Positions 7,171-16,398 of a DNA stretch of 36,176 nt are shown here, in pieces (position 1 is the stretch's first letter; the number at the start of each line of letters is the position of its first letter). Below the pieces are notes generated by a model. That model was not told the DNA's origin. It searched no databases and saw nothing but the letters and a program-made list of their open reading frames with translations. Made by a program: the position numbers and the translations under genes. The stretch is from Defluviitaleaceae bacterium (GTDB lineage Bacteria > Bacillota > Clostridia > Lachnospirales > WRAX01): the NCBI GenBank assembly GCA_009785595.1, contig WQVZ01000011.1, forward strand, positions 1 to 36,176. The letters run 5' to 3'.

Positions 7171-10002
7171 GTGCCACAAGACAAAATAATAATAAAAGGC
7201 GCAAGAGAAAACAACCTAAAAAACATAGACCTGGAGATACCGCGGGATGCCCTGGTGGTGCTGACAGGGGTATCGGGCAGCGGCAAGTCGTCCTTGGCTT
7301 TTGAGACATTGTATGCCGAGGGCCAGCGGAGATATATGGAGAGTTTGTCCAGCTATGCCCGTCAGTTTTTGGGACAGATGGAAAAACCCGATGTGGACAG
7401 CATTGACGGGCTGTCGCCGGCTATATCCATTGACCAAAAGAGCACGAACCAAAACCCGCGGTCTACCGTGGGTACGGTGACGGAGATTTATGATTATCTG
7501 CGGCTGTTGTACGCCCGGGTTGGTATACCACATTGTCCAAAGTGTGGCAGGGAGATTGCCCGCCAGACGGTGGATCAAATTGTTGACCAGATAATGGAGC
7601 TGGCGGAGGGTACGCGGCTACAATTGCTGGCCCCGGTGGTGCGCGCCCGCAAAGGCGAACATACAAAACTGCTGGAAGACGCCAAGCGCAGCGGATATGC
7701 CCGCGTGCGGGTAAATGGCTCTGTGTACGAGCTTACCGAAGAAATTAAGCTGGAGAAAAACAAGCGCCACAGCATAGAGATTGTGGTTGACAGAATTGTG
7801 GTGAAAGAGGGCATAGAAAAGCGTTTGTCGGAGAGTGTGGAGACGGTAATGGGCCTTACCGACGGAATATTGCTGGTGGATGTGGACGGGCAACAGGAAT
7901 TAAGCTTTTCTCAGAATTTTTCTTGCCCTGACCACGGCATAAGTCTGCCGGAAATAGAGCCGCGGATGTTTTCATTCAACAATCCTCAAGGGGCCTGTGG
8001 GGAATGCAGTGGCTTGGGCTTTAAAATGGAATTTGACCCCGAACTTATTGTGCCTAACCCAGACCTTTCTATCAACCAGGGAGCCATAACCGCCCCGGGG
8101 TTTAACCAATCCGGCAAAGAAAGTTCTTGGACAGGCAATGTTTTTGCGGCCCTGGCAAAGCATTATGACTTTAGCACCACGGTGCCTTTCAAAAAACTGC
8201 CCATTAAAATACGCGACATCATTTTTTACGGCAACGATGGGGAAAGCTACCCCACATACTACAAAAGCCAAAGCGGCGAACAGCGGGTATATATGCACCA
8301 TTGGGAGGGTATTGTGCCTGCCCTTAACCGCCGATATAAAGAGACAGGCAGCGAATGGAGCAAAGCCCAATACGAAGGATATATTACCAACATAGAATGT
8401 GGAGCCTGCGAAGGCAAGCGTCTACGGGAAGAAATGTTGGCAGTGACCGTGGGCGGCGTTAATATTGCGGATATTGCCGCCATGCCTGTGGTGCGCCTTA
8501 ACGAATTTTTCGCTGCCCTAACTCTCAGCCCTATGCACACCACCATTGCAGAGCGTATACTTAAAGAAATTAAGGCGCGCTGCGGCTTTTTGGTGGATGT
8601 GGGATTGGATTATCTTACCCTGTCACGTTCTGCCGGTAGCCTTTCCGGCGGCGAGGCTCAACGTATACGTCTGGCCACCCAAATAGGCAGTGGGCTGGTG
8701 GGTGTGGTATATATTTTGGATGAGCCCAGCATAGGTCTGCACCAGCGGGACAATAGCAAGCTGCTAAAGACCCTAAAACACCTGCGTGACCTGGGCAACA
8801 CCCTTATTGTGGTGGAGCACGACGAGGACACCATGCGGGAAAGTGATCATATTGTAGACATTGGCCCGGGTGCCGGCACCCATGGCGGTGAGGTGGTTTT
8901 CTCCGGCACAGTGGAAGAAATTTTGAAATTTGAAAAATCCATTACCGGCGCGTATATGAGCGGCCGCAAGGCCATAGATGTGCCGAAACAGCGGCGGCCC
9001 AAGGGCGGCGCCAAGCTGCGCATAACTGGTGCCGCCGAAAATAATCTGAAAAACATAGATGTAGACATACCACTGGGGCTTTTTGTTTGCGTAACCGGTG
9101 TGTCTGGCAGTGGCAAGTCCTCGCTTATAAACGAGGTACTGTACAAACGTCTTGCCCGGGACCTAAACCGCGCTAAAATAAAACCCGGCCGCCATGAGGA
9201 CATAACCGGCCAAGACGAGCTGGATAAAATCATCAACATAGACCAAAGCCCCATTGGCCGCACGCCCCGGTCTAATCCAGCCACATATACCGGGCTGTTT
9301 GACCTGGTGCGGGATCTCTTCACCCAGGTGCCGGAAGCCAAGGTGCGGGGCTATCAAAAAGGCCGCTTTTCATTTAACGTGCGCGGCGGCCGTTGCGAAG
9401 CCTGCAATGGTGATGGTATAATAAAAATAGAGATGCACTTTTTGCCGGATATACACGTACCCTGCGAGGTATGCCAGGGCAAGCGGTACAACAGGGAAAC
9501 CCTGGAAGTACGCTACAAAGGCAGCACTATTGCCGATGTGTTGGACATGACCGTGGAGGAGGCCCTGACCTTCTTTGAAAATCTACCCCGCTTGCGGGAG
9601 AAAATACAAACCCTGCATGATGTGGGCCTTGGGTATATCAAACTGGGCCAAAGCTCCACCACATTGTCCGGCGGCGAAGCCCAGCGTGTAAAGCTGGCCA
9701 CAGAGCTATCCCGCCGCAGCACCGGCCGCACCATATATGTGCTGGACGAACCCACCACCGGCCTGCACATGGCCGATGTACACCGCCTGGTGGATATCTT
9801 GCAAAAACTAACCGACGGCGGCAACACCGTCATTGTCATTGAGCACAACCTGGACGTCATTAAAACCGCCGACCACATAATAGACCTTGGTCCGGAGGGT
9901 GGCGATGGCGGCGGCACCATTGTGGTGTGCGGCACACCGGAGGAAGTGGCGAAAAAGAGGAAATCATATACGGGGCAGTATTTGAAAAGGGTGTTGAAAT
10001 AG
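7171..10002 (+). CDS. uvrA: Excinuclease ABC subunit A
   Basis: 943 residues, near the usual length. It is the damage-sensing ABC ATPase of nucleotide excision repair and works as a dimer that delivers UvrB. Two ABC modules are visible: Walker [14 protein letters not shown] (33-45) with signature [13 protein letters not shown] and [13 protein letters not shown], then a second [10 protein letters not shown] with [13 protein letters not shown] and [12 protein letters not shown]. Zinc-site Cys pairs occur in CPKCGRE, CGECSG/CGACEG and [16 protein letters not shown]. The GTG start at 7171 follows GTGAGGT; the first residues [17 protein letters not shown] align with known N-termini. It is separated from uvrB by the RAYT remnant, with REP copy 3 just upstream of the ribosome site. 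Confidence 0.98.
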   Translation: MPQDKIIIKGARENNLKNIDLEIPRDALVVLTGVSGSGKSSLAFETLYAEGQRRYMESLSSYARQFLGQMEKPDVDSIDGLSPAISIDQKSTNQNPRSTVGTVTEIYDYLRLLYARVGIPHCPKCGREIARQTVDQIVDQIMELAEGTRLQLLAPVVRARKGEHTKLLEDAKRSGYARVRVNGSVYELTEEIKLEKNKRHSIEIVVDRIVVKEGIEKRLSESVETVMGLTDGILLVDVDGQQELSFSQNFSCPDHGISLPEIEPRMFSFNNPQGACGECSGLGFKMEFDPELIVPNPDLSINQGAITAPGFNQSGKESSWTGNVFAALAKHYDFSTTVPFKKLPIKIRDIIFYGNDGESYPTYYKSQSGEQRVYMHHWEGIVPALNRRYKETGSEWSKAQYEGYITNIECGACEGKRLREEMLAVTVGGVNIADIAAMPVVRLNEFFAALTLSPMHTTIAERILKEIKARCGFLVDVGLDYLTLSRSAGSLSGGEAQRIRLATQIGSGLVGVVYILDEPSIGLHQRDNSKLLKTLKHLRDLGNTLIVVEHDEDTMRESDHIVDIGPGAGTHGGEVVFSGTVEEILKFEKSITGAYMSGRKAIDVPKQRRPKGGAKLRITGAAENNLKNIDVDIPLGLFVCVTGVSGSGKSSLINEVLYKRLARDLNRAKIKPGRHEDITGQDELDKIINIDQSPIGRTPRSNPATYTGLFDLVRDLFTQVPEAKVRGYQKGRFSFNVRGGRCEACNGDGIIKIEMHFLPDIHVPCEVCQGKRYNRETLEVRYKGSTIADVLDMTVEEALTFFENLPRLREKIQTLHDVGLGYIKLGQSSTTLSGGEAQRVKLATELSRRSTGRTIYVLDEPTTGLHMADVHRLVDILQKLTDGGNTVIVIEHNLDVIKTADHIIDLGPEGGDGGGTIVVCGTPEEVAKKRKSYTGQYLKRVLK

Positions 10003-10070
10003 GACAACTGTTCTCGGTCGCCCGATATAATTAAAAAAATAAAGAAAATAACATAAATGAGGGATAAACC

Positions 10071-10589
10071 ATGATATTATCAGGACTGGAGATTGCGAAA
10101 AAGGCGCTGGCAGGTGAGGAAATTATCATACGCCCTTTTGACCCGGCAAAGGTGGGGCCAAATAGTTATGATCTGCATTTGGCGGACAAGCTGGTGGTGT
10201 ACGAGGACGAGGTGCTGGACATGAAGCAACAGGCCAAGACGCGGGAGATTACTATTCCCGCGGAGGGTATTGTATTGCAACCGGGCAGGCTGTATCTTGG
10301 CAGCACTGTGGAGCATACCGAAACATTAGGTTATGTGCCTATGTTGGAGGGGCGGTCGTCTATGGGGCGACTGGGCATTAGCATACATGTGACAGCTGGC
10401 TTTGGCGACGTGGGTTTTAAGGGATTTTGGACGCTGGAGATACATTGTCTGCATCCAGTACGCATTTATGCTGGCGAGCGCATTTGCCAGATATATTATC
10501 ACAAAATTGAGGGAGAATATGTTCCGTATCAAGGAAAATACCAGGGCAATACGGGTGTGCAGGCCAGCATGAAGTATAAAGACAGGTGA
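10071..10589 (+). CDS. dcd: dCTP deaminase
   Basis: 172 residues. It converts dCTP to dUTP, feeding dTMP synthesis; some relatives also hydrolyse dUTP to dUMP. Key features are the phosphate-binding EGRSSMGRLG (93-102), the turn HVTAGFGDVGFKGFWTLEI with catalytic Glu123, and a C-terminal YQGNTGVQASMKYKD that closes over the nucleotide. The AGFGDVGF form is the one usual in Clostridia. GAGGG lies eight bases before the ATG. The 68-base gap after uvrA holds only a half REP arm (CGGTCGCCCG at about 10016). valS follows after 14 bases, so the two are cotranscribed. Confidence 0.93.
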   Translation: MILSGLEIAKKALAGEEIIIRPFDPAKVGPNSYDLHLADKLVVYEDEVLDMKQQAKTREITIPAEGIVLQPGRLYLGSTVEHTETLGYVPMLEGRSSMGRLGISIHVTAGFGDVGFKGFWTLEIHCLHPVRIYAGERICQIYYHKIEGEYVPYQGKYQGNTGVQASMKYKDR

Positions 10590-10603
10590 TAGGAGGCAGG
10601 AAG

Positions 10604-13240
10604 ATGAGGAAAGAGTTGGACACCAGATATGACCCCAAGGCTGTGGAGGACAGGTTGTATGCCCATTGGGTAAAGCAAAAATACTTTCATGCTGTGGCGG
10701 ATGAAACAAAAACCCCATACACAATCATGATGCCACCGCCTAATGTTACGGGCCAGCTGCATTTGGGCCATGCCCTTAATCTGACATTGCAAGATATTTT
10801 GATAAGATGGAAAAAAATGCAGGGTTTTAACACCTTGTGGATGCCGGGGACAGACCACGCCGCCATTGCCACCGAGGTAAAAATTGTGGAGAAAATGGCT
10901 GCGGAGGGCATTAAGAAGGTAGACATTGGCCGGGAGGGCTTTATGGAGCGGGCCTGGGCCTGGTATGATGATGTTGGTGGGGTAATTTCTAATCAGTTTC
11001 GCAAGCTGGGTGTGGCTGCCGACTGGGACAGAGAGCGTTTTACCATGGACGAAGGGCTTTCCGATGCGGTGTTGGAGGTTTTTGTGCGCCTGCATGAAAA
11101 AGGGCTTATTTATCGCGGCGAGCGGCTGGTAAACTGGTGTACCCACTGCAAAACATCCATATCCGATGCCGAGGTGGAGCACGAAGACCAAAAAGGCGGC
11201 TTTTGGCATTTTAAATATCCCGTAAAGGACATGCCCGGCACATATGTGGAATTTGCCACCACCCGGCCGGAGACCATGCTGGGAGACACAGCCATTGCCG
11301 TTAACCCCAATGACGAGCGGTATCAGCACCTTATAGGCAAAACCGCTGTGATGCCCATTTTGGGTCGCGAAATACCCATTATTGCTGATGATTATGTGAA
11401 AACAGACTTTGGCACGGGCATGGTAAAGATAACCCCTGCACACGATTTTAATGACTTTGAAATTGGTGTGCGCCACAACCTGCCAAAGATAAATATAATG
11501 AACGATGACGGTACCATCAACGAAAACGGCGGCAAATATGCCGGTATGGATAGATATGAAGCCCGGGAAGCCATTGTGCTGGACATGGATATGCGCAATC
11601 TTTTTGTGAAAAAAGAGGTGTTGGAGAATTCCATTGGCGGCCATGACCGTTGCCGCACTGTGGTGGAGCCGCTGATGAAGCTGCAATGGTTTGTTAAGAT
11701 GGAAGGTCTGGCAAAACCTGCCATTGATGCCTATAAAAATGATGAGTTACGTATTGTGCCGGAGCGTTTTGGCAAGGTGTATTTACACTGGCTGGAAAAT
11801 ATACGGGATTGGTGCATATCCCGCCAGTTGTGGTGGGGCCACCGTATACCGGCGTATTATTGTGCCTGCGGTGAGGTAACTGTAGCCAAAGCGGCACCCG
11901 ATGCATGCTCAAAATGTGGCGCTGTGGAACTTAAACAAGACGAAGACAGCCTAGACACCTGGTTTTCTTCGGCATTATGGCCTTTTTCCACCCTTGGCTG
12001 GCCGGAGCAAACCCCGGAACTTGCGCACTTTTATCCAACAAATGTGCTTGTAACCGCCTACGAAATATTGTTCTTTTGGGTTGTGCGCATGGTCTTTAGC
12101 GGTATAGAATTTATGGGACAACTGCCCTTTAAAGATGTATTTATACACGGCATTATGCGGGATGAGCAAGGGCGCAAAATGAGCAAATCCCTTGGCAACG
12201 GCATTGACCCATTAGAGGCCATAGAAAACTACGGCGCAGATGCCTTGCGTTTTAGCCTAACCACAGGCAATGCCCCTGGTAATGACCTGCGTTTTTACAT
12301 TGAGAAGGTTGAGGCGTCGCGGAATTTCCTTAACAAAATATGGAACGCCGCCCGGTTTATTATGATGAATCTGGGTGATGCGGAGCCCACGGCAGAAATT
12401 GATGACCTTACCGCCGCCGACAGATGGATTATAGCAAAAGCCAATCGTGTAGCTGCGGAAGTTACCCAAAACCTGGATAATTATGAGCTGGGCGTGGCCG
12501 CCGACAAGGTATATACCTTTATGTGGGATGAGTTTTGTGATTGGTATATAGAAATGGCCAAACCGCGGCTGTATAACGAAGCGGACACCACGCGTGACGC
12601 GGCCCTGTGGACCCTGCGCCATGTGCTTATATCAGGCCTAAAAATGTTGCATCCATTTATACCATTTATTACCGAAGAAATATTCACAACCGTAGGCGGC
12701 GGCGACACCATTATGACCGCCCAATGGCCGGTTTTTGCCGCTGAGCATGATTTTGCCGCCGAAGAAGCCGAAGTGGAGCAAATAAAAGAGGCCATACGAG
12801 CCATGCGTAATTTGCGGTCTAATATGAACGTGCCACCATCACGCAGGGCCAAGGTTTTTGTGGTGTCCGAAAGTTGTGAGGTGCGTGGTATTTATGAGCG
12901 CGGCGCAAAATACATTATGGCACTGGCATCGGCGGCAGAAGTAACCGTGCAGGCAGATAGAGACGGCATAGAAGCCAATGCTGTGTCCATCGTGGTGCCC
13001 GGGGCGGAGATTTTTATGCCCTTTGCAGATTTGGTGGATATAGAAAAAGAAAAGGAGCGGCTGGCAAAAGAAGTGGCGAAGCTGGAGCAGGAAGTTGGGC
13101 GCGTGACAGCAAAGCTTAACAATCCGGGTTTTGTTGGCAAAGCACCGGCTAGTATCATAGAAGAAGAGCGGGCCAAAGAAGCTAAGTATGGTGAGATGCT
13201 GGCGGCGGTGCGGGAGCAGTTAAAAGCCATAGGCGGTTGA
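10604..13240 (+). CDS. valS: Valyl-tRNA synthetase
   Basis: 878 residues, the usual bacterial length. It charges tRNA-Val and edits misactivated Thr. Class I signatures are PPNVTGQLHLGHALN with HLGH at 53-56 and KMSKS at 525-529. The editing (CP1) domain includes EFATTRPETMLGDTA, and a zinc-type Cys cluster is seen in CACGEV and CSKCGA. The last 70 residues form the coiled-coil arm (IEKEKERLAKEVAKLEQE, then NPGFVGKAP). The ATG at 10604 is chosen because AGGAGG lies seven bases before it. No T-box leader fits in the 14-base gap after dcd, so Val-responsive control at this point is unlikely. Confidence 0.98.
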   Translation: MRKELDTRYDPKAVEDRLYAHWVKQKYFHAVADETKTPYTIMMPPPNVTGQLHLGHALNLTLQDILIRWKKMQGFNTLWMPGTDHAAIATEVKIVEKMAAEGIKKVDIGREGFMERAWAWYDDVGGVISNQFRKLGVAADWDRERFTMDEGLSDAVLEVFVRLHEKGLIYRGERLVNWCTHCKTSISDAEVEHEDQKGGFWHFKYPVKDMPGTYVEFATTRPETMLGDTAIAVNPNDERYQHLIGKTAVMPILGREIPIIADDYVKTDFGTGMVKITPAHDFNDFEIGVRHNLPKINIMNDDGTINENGGKYAGMDRYEAREAIVLDMDMRNLFVKKEVLENSIGGHDRCRTVVEPLMKLQWFVKMEGLAKPAIDAYKNDELRIVPERFGKVYLHWLENIRDWCISRQLWWGHRIPAYYCACGEVTVAKAAPDACSKCGAVELKQDEDSLDTWFSSALWPFSTLGWPEQTPELAHFYPTNVLVTAYEILFFWVVRMVFSGIEFMGQLPFKDVFIHGIMRDEQGRKMSKSLGNGIDPLEAIENYGADALRFSLTTGNAPGNDLRFYIEKVEASRNFLNKIWNAARFIMMNLGDAEPTAEIDDLTAADRWIIAKANRVAAEVTQNLDNYELGVAADKVYTFMWDEFCDWYIEMAKPRLYNEADTTRDAALWTLRHVLISGLKMLHPFIPFITEEIFTTVGGGDTIMTAQWPVFAAEHDFAAEEAEVEQIKEAIRAMRNLRSNMNVPPSRRAKVFVVSESCEVRGIYERGAKYIMALASAAEVTVQADRDGIEANAVSIVVPGAEIFMPFADLVDIEKEKERLAKEVAKLEQEVGRVTAKLNNPGFVGKAPASIIEEERAKEAKYGEMLAAVREQLKAIGG

Positions 13241-13246
13241 GTAAAC

Positions 13247-13270
13247 CGGGCGGCAAAATGCCGCCCCTAC
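13247..13270 (-). repeat. REP hairpin with GTAG foot
   Basis: Minus-strand GTAG, GGGCGGC, ATTTT, GCCGCCC, six bases after the valS stop. A half arm CGGGCGACCG follows at about 13286, the reverse complement of the half arm after uvrA. Confidence 0.85.
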
Positions 13271-13326
13271 GGTATATATACTGCCCGGGCGACCGTAATG
13301 AATTTGCACAAGGACGTGAATAGACC

Positions 13327-14628
13327 ATGACTTTTGATGAAGCGCATAAATATCTTATGGCCACATACGGCCCGGGCAAAAAGAAGGGCTTAGATGCCAT
13401 GAAACAAGCCCTGGCACTGCTGGGAGACCCGCAAAAAGAGCTAAAAATTATACATGTGGCCGGCACCAACGGCAAGGGGAGTCTGTGTGCCATGCTGGGG
13501 TCGGTGTTGGTTAGTGCGGGTTATCGTGCAGGGTGCTTTACATCGCCGCATTTGCAAACCATCCACGAGCGCTTTGCCATTAACAACCGCATGATAACCG
13601 ATGATGACTTTGCCCGGCATCTAGCCGGGATTGCGGGCGTAAGCCGCCAGCTTTTTGGCCCGGATGACACATTTAGTTATTTTGAAGTGCTGACGCTGAT
13701 GGCTTTTACGTATTTTTGTGAGCAAGATGTGGATGTATTGCTGCTGGAGGTAGGTATAGGCGGCCGTCTGGATGCCACAAATGTGATAGATGCGCCTGTT
13801 TTGTCTGTTATAATGTCCATAGGTATGGACCATATGGAGATTTTAGGCGACAACATACAGGATATTGCACGAGAAAAAGCGGGAATTATAAAAGAAAATT
13901 GCCCGGTGGTATTGTATGATGACCAGCAAGTGGTGTATACTGTTATGGAAGACATTGCGGCTACAAAAAACTCCAAAATATACCGCGCGGCAGATGTTGC
14001 GGTAGATGTGCTGGAAGCCAGTGCAAAAAGCACAAAGTTTTTGACCACGGGTGAATATTTCGGCGGCATTTGCATAGAACTAAACCTAATGGGGCAATAT
14101 CAGCTGGAAAACGCCCGCTGTGCCATTGCCGCCGCCGCCGCGTTAAATGACGCGGGTTTTAACATCGGTGCCGAGGACTTAAAAGAAGGTCTGGCTGGTG
14201 TAAAATGGCCGGGGCGTATGGAAATTGTGGCCGAAAACCCAATGGTTATACTGGAAGGGGCCCACAACCTGCAAGGTGCCGTGGCCGCCGCCCGTAATAT
14301 GCACAGTCTTTTTGGCGGCAAAGATATTACCCTTGTGATGGGTATTTTAAATGACAAAGAATACACCGAAATTGTAAAAACCCTTGCCGGCCCTGCCGCA
14401 AAGGTGGTTTTTACCAAGCCTATATATGACTTTAGGGCCGTGCAGCCCACAGAATTGGCCCGCGCCCTGGGCAAAACTGATAAAGAAGTGCATGTGATAG
14501 AGAATTGCAAGGCCGCCATGGCTAAGGCCATAGAAATAACCGGCGCGGATGGGGTTGTGTTTTGTTCCGGTTCGCTGTACCTTGTGGGAGATATAAGAGA
14601 CCTTTATAAGGGGGGACTGTTGATATGA
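13327..14628 (+). CDS. folC: Folylpolyglutamate synthase / dihydrofolate synthase
   Basis: 433 residues. It adds glutamate to dihydropteroate and folates in the cytoplasm. The Mur-ligase-like P-loop HVAGTNGKGS lies at 43-52. Next come FTSPHLQTIHERFAINN, LEVGIGGRLDATNV, IGMDHMEILGDNIQDIAREKAGI and, in the C-terminal half, WPGRMEIV and ILEGAHNLQGA. The last motif usually reads DGAHN; here it is EGAHN, a conservative change that probably keeps function. AAGGA precedes the ATG at some distance. The TGA stop overlaps the ATG of the next small gene (ATGA), a sign of translational coupling. Confidence 0.95.
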   Translation: MTFDEAHKYLMATYGPGKKKGLDAMKQALALLGDPQKELKIIHVAGTNGKGSLCAMLGSVLVSAGYRAGCFTSPHLQTIHERFAINNRMITDDDFARHLAGIAGVSRQLFGPDDTFSYFEVLTLMAFTYFCEQDVDVLLLEVGIGGRLDATNVIDAPVLSVIMSIGMDHMEILGDNIQDIAREKAGIIKENCPVVLYDDQQVVYTVMEDIAATKNSKIYRAADVAVDVLEASAKSTKFLTTGEYFGGICIELNLMGQYQLENARCAIAAAAALNDAGFNIGAEDLKEGLAGVKWPGRMEIVAENPMVILEGAHNLQGAVAAARNMHSLFGGKDITLVMGILNDKEYTEIVKTLAGPAAKVVFTKPIYDFRAVQPTELARALGKTDKEVHVIENCKAAMAKAIEITGADGVVFCSGSLYLVGDIRDLYKGGLLI

Positions 14629-14780
14629 TTGATTTTAACGAAGAATTAAAAAAGTATAAACCCGTGTTGGGTGTGGAAGAATTGCAAGACGGCGTAAGCG
14701 GCAATGACGTGAAGGATATTATGGAGCTGTTGCAACATTTATCCGGAAAGGTGGTTGCGCCCGGAAAGGAAAAGGAGTGA
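14625..14780 (+). CDS. Small coupled protein, 51 residues
   Basis: The ATG overlaps the folC stop as ATGA, with a purine-rich AAGGGGGG ribosome site nine bases upstream. The product begins MIDFNEELKKYKPVLGVEEL and continues with a helix (VKDIMELLQHL) and a Lys-rich tail. It is acidic, soluble, and without a recognised domain. The tail codons contain AAAGGAG, which is the ribosome site for the TPR gene that follows. Being locked between two genes by overlaps is good evidence it is translated. Function unknown. Confidence 0.75.
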   Translation: MIDFNEELKKYKPVLGVEELQDGVSGNDVKDIMELLQHLSGKVVAPGKEKE

Positions 14781-14785
14781 TACAT

Positions 14786-16150
14786 ATGGATATGTTGCTG
14801 TACAAAAAAGCCAGCGATATGTCCCGGGCATATTACAACAGGGGCCTGCGCTTTGCCAACGAGGGCGAGCTAACCCCGGCCATCCAGTGCCTGGTATCCA
14901 GCTTGCGCATCGACAAAAAAAATACCCAGGCCCGCAATCTTCTCGGGCTTTGTTATCACGCTATCGGCCGTGTGGGTGACGCCCTGCGGGAATGGGTGAT
15001 AAGCACTAATTACAGCGAAGACGATAATCCGGCCAAAAGATATCTTGATAGTTTTCAAGAAGATATGCATGGCCTTGAACGATATTCCCAAGGGCTGCGC
15101 AATTACAACGAAGCCCTGCAATTTATATCCCAAAACAGCGAAGATTTGGCTACCATACGCCTTAAACGAGCCACGGAGCTTATACCTAACTTTACCGACG
15201 CCCTAAATTTGTTGGCTCTTTTTTATATGAAAAACGGCGATAAGATAAAAGCGGCGGCCTTGGTGGAACGGGTTTTGGCCATAGACAAATCCAATCCCGC
15301 GGCCCGGCAATATTATAAAGAGGTGTTTCAAAAAAGAGTCCCCGTGTTGCGTAAACCTGGGCCGGATTCGACCACAAGCAGCGGCCCCAACACCCAGAAA
15401 CCACCCGCCAGGACGATAACACGCCGCGGCGGCCAGAGCAGCCCCTTTGCGGTGCAAAACCGGCGGGTTTTTGCCAAGGCCTCGCCTATTTCTGGTGTAG
15501 TCTCCTTTGTGGTGGGCTTGGGTGCTATGGCTCTGTTTATGTATGTGCTGGTGTTTCCGTCTTTTTTAGAGGAAAACCGGACAGAGATTGACGAACTTAA
15601 CGCACGTATGTATGCCCAGCAGGTCGCCCACAATGCTGTATTAGAAGAGCGGGATCAAACCATTGCCGGTCTTAGGCAGGATATAGAAACAACCCAGGGT
15701 CAGCTGGATACACAGCAGGAGCACAATGCGCACATACAAAACGAGGCCAGGGTAAACACGGCCCATGCCTATATGCAACAAGACATGCATGCACAGGCCC
15801 TTGCAATATTGGATGATGTGGACGCGGGCCGTCTGTCATCGGATGTTATGGGCATATACACCCATGTGCGTCAAATATCCATGCCTGTTATGGAGCAGCA
15901 TTATTTTAACGAAGGCCGTACCCTTTTTAATGCCAACGAATTCGGCGAAGCCCGTGCAATGTTAGAGCGCGCCGTCCACAATACCACCGAAGCATCTACC
16001 GTGGCCGACCATATTTACTATCTGCTAGGCCGTATTGCCGAAGAAGACGGCGAAATAGAACTGGCCATAGCTTATTACGAAATGATTATCGAAGAATTTA
16101 CCGGCCAGCGAGTCACTTGGGCCCGCAGACGTTTAAATAACTTGCAATAA
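14786..16150 (+). CDS. TPR membrane protein
   Basis: 454 residues. The N-terminal part (about 10-185) has tetratricopeptide-type helices (YYNRGLRFANEGELTPAIQC, NLLALFYMKNGDKIKAA). A Pro/Ser/Thr/Arg-rich linker (186-230) precedes one membrane helix (236-258), a coiled coil (about 262-320) and a second TPR block (about 370-450; YYLLGRIAEEDGEIELAIAYY). The N-terminal half is thus probably cytoplasmic and the coiled coil and second TPR block outside. Such proteins usually scaffold partners; none can be named here. The ATG at 14786 is preferred over the GTG at 14777 because AAAGGAG ends eight bases before it. It ends the uvrA-to-TPR run of genes. Confidence 0.8.
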   Translation: MDMLLYKKASDMSRAYYNRGLRFANEGELTPAIQCLVSSLRIDKKNTQARNLLGLCYHAIGRVGDALREWVISTNYSEDDNPAKRYLDSFQEDMHGLERYSQGLRNYNEALQFISQNSEDLATIRLKRATELIPNFTDALNLLALFYMKNGDKIKAAALVERVLAIDKSNPAARQYYKEVFQKRVPVLRKPGPDSTTSSGPNTQKPPARTITRRGGQSSPFAVQNRRVFAKASPISGVVSFVVGLGAMALFMYVLVFPSFLEENRTEIDELNARMYAQQVAHNAVLEERDQTIAGLRQDIETTQGQLDTQQEHNAHIQNEARVNTAHAYMQQDMHAQALAILDDVDAGRLSSDVMGIYTHVRQISMPVMEQHYFNEGRTLFNANEFGEARAMLERAVHNTTEASTVADHIYYLLGRIAEEDGEIELAIAYYEMIIEEFTGQRVTWARRRLNNLQ

Positions 16151-16237
16151 GAGCCTGTCTAAAATCTAATATGAACCGATTTTGGCGGGCTCTAACACAA
16201 TAGAAGTTCGGCTTGTGAAAAAGATTTATAGCATGCT

Positions 16238-16263
16238 GGGCGGTGTTTTGCCGCCCATTTTTT
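16238..16263 (+). terminator. Intrinsic terminator built from a REP-like hairpin
   Basis: A GGGCGG / CCGCCC stem around TGTTTTG is followed by ATTTTTT. It would end the transcript that includes the TPR gene. It has the REP arm sequence but lacks the GTAG foot. Confidence 0.7.
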
Positions 16264-16347
16264 GTTGGGCTTCGGCTGTAATGACTATATTTTCCGACCA
16301 AAGCGGACATATTGCAGGGTGCGTTGGTTCTATTCCTCCTTGGACTA

Positions 16348-16378
16348 TCATAAATTTACTGTAGAAGCGCGTACAAAT
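16348..16378 (+). promoter_or_regulatory. Possible sigma-E promoter for spoIVA
   Basis: TCATAAATT at 16348-16356 resembles the sigma-E -35 region. CGTACAAAT at 16370-16378 resembles its -10 (CATACAAT form), with spacing of 13. In Bacillus spoIVA is a mother-cell sigma-E gene, which fits, but the -10 match is imperfect. Confidence 0.4.
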
Positions 16379-16398
16379 CGTTAACAAGGAGGAAGGAT

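Noticed and set aside
10529-11686. Long minus-strand frame of 385 codons inside valS
   Set aside because: It is opposite a fully conserved synthetase, has no ribosome site, and its sequence has no recognisable domain; a shadow of valS codon bias.
16151-16193. Imperfect hairpin GAGCCTGTCTAAAAT / ATTTTGGCGGGCTC resembling an insertion-sequence end
   Set aside because: No transposase, second end or target duplication nearby; no T-run for a terminator either.
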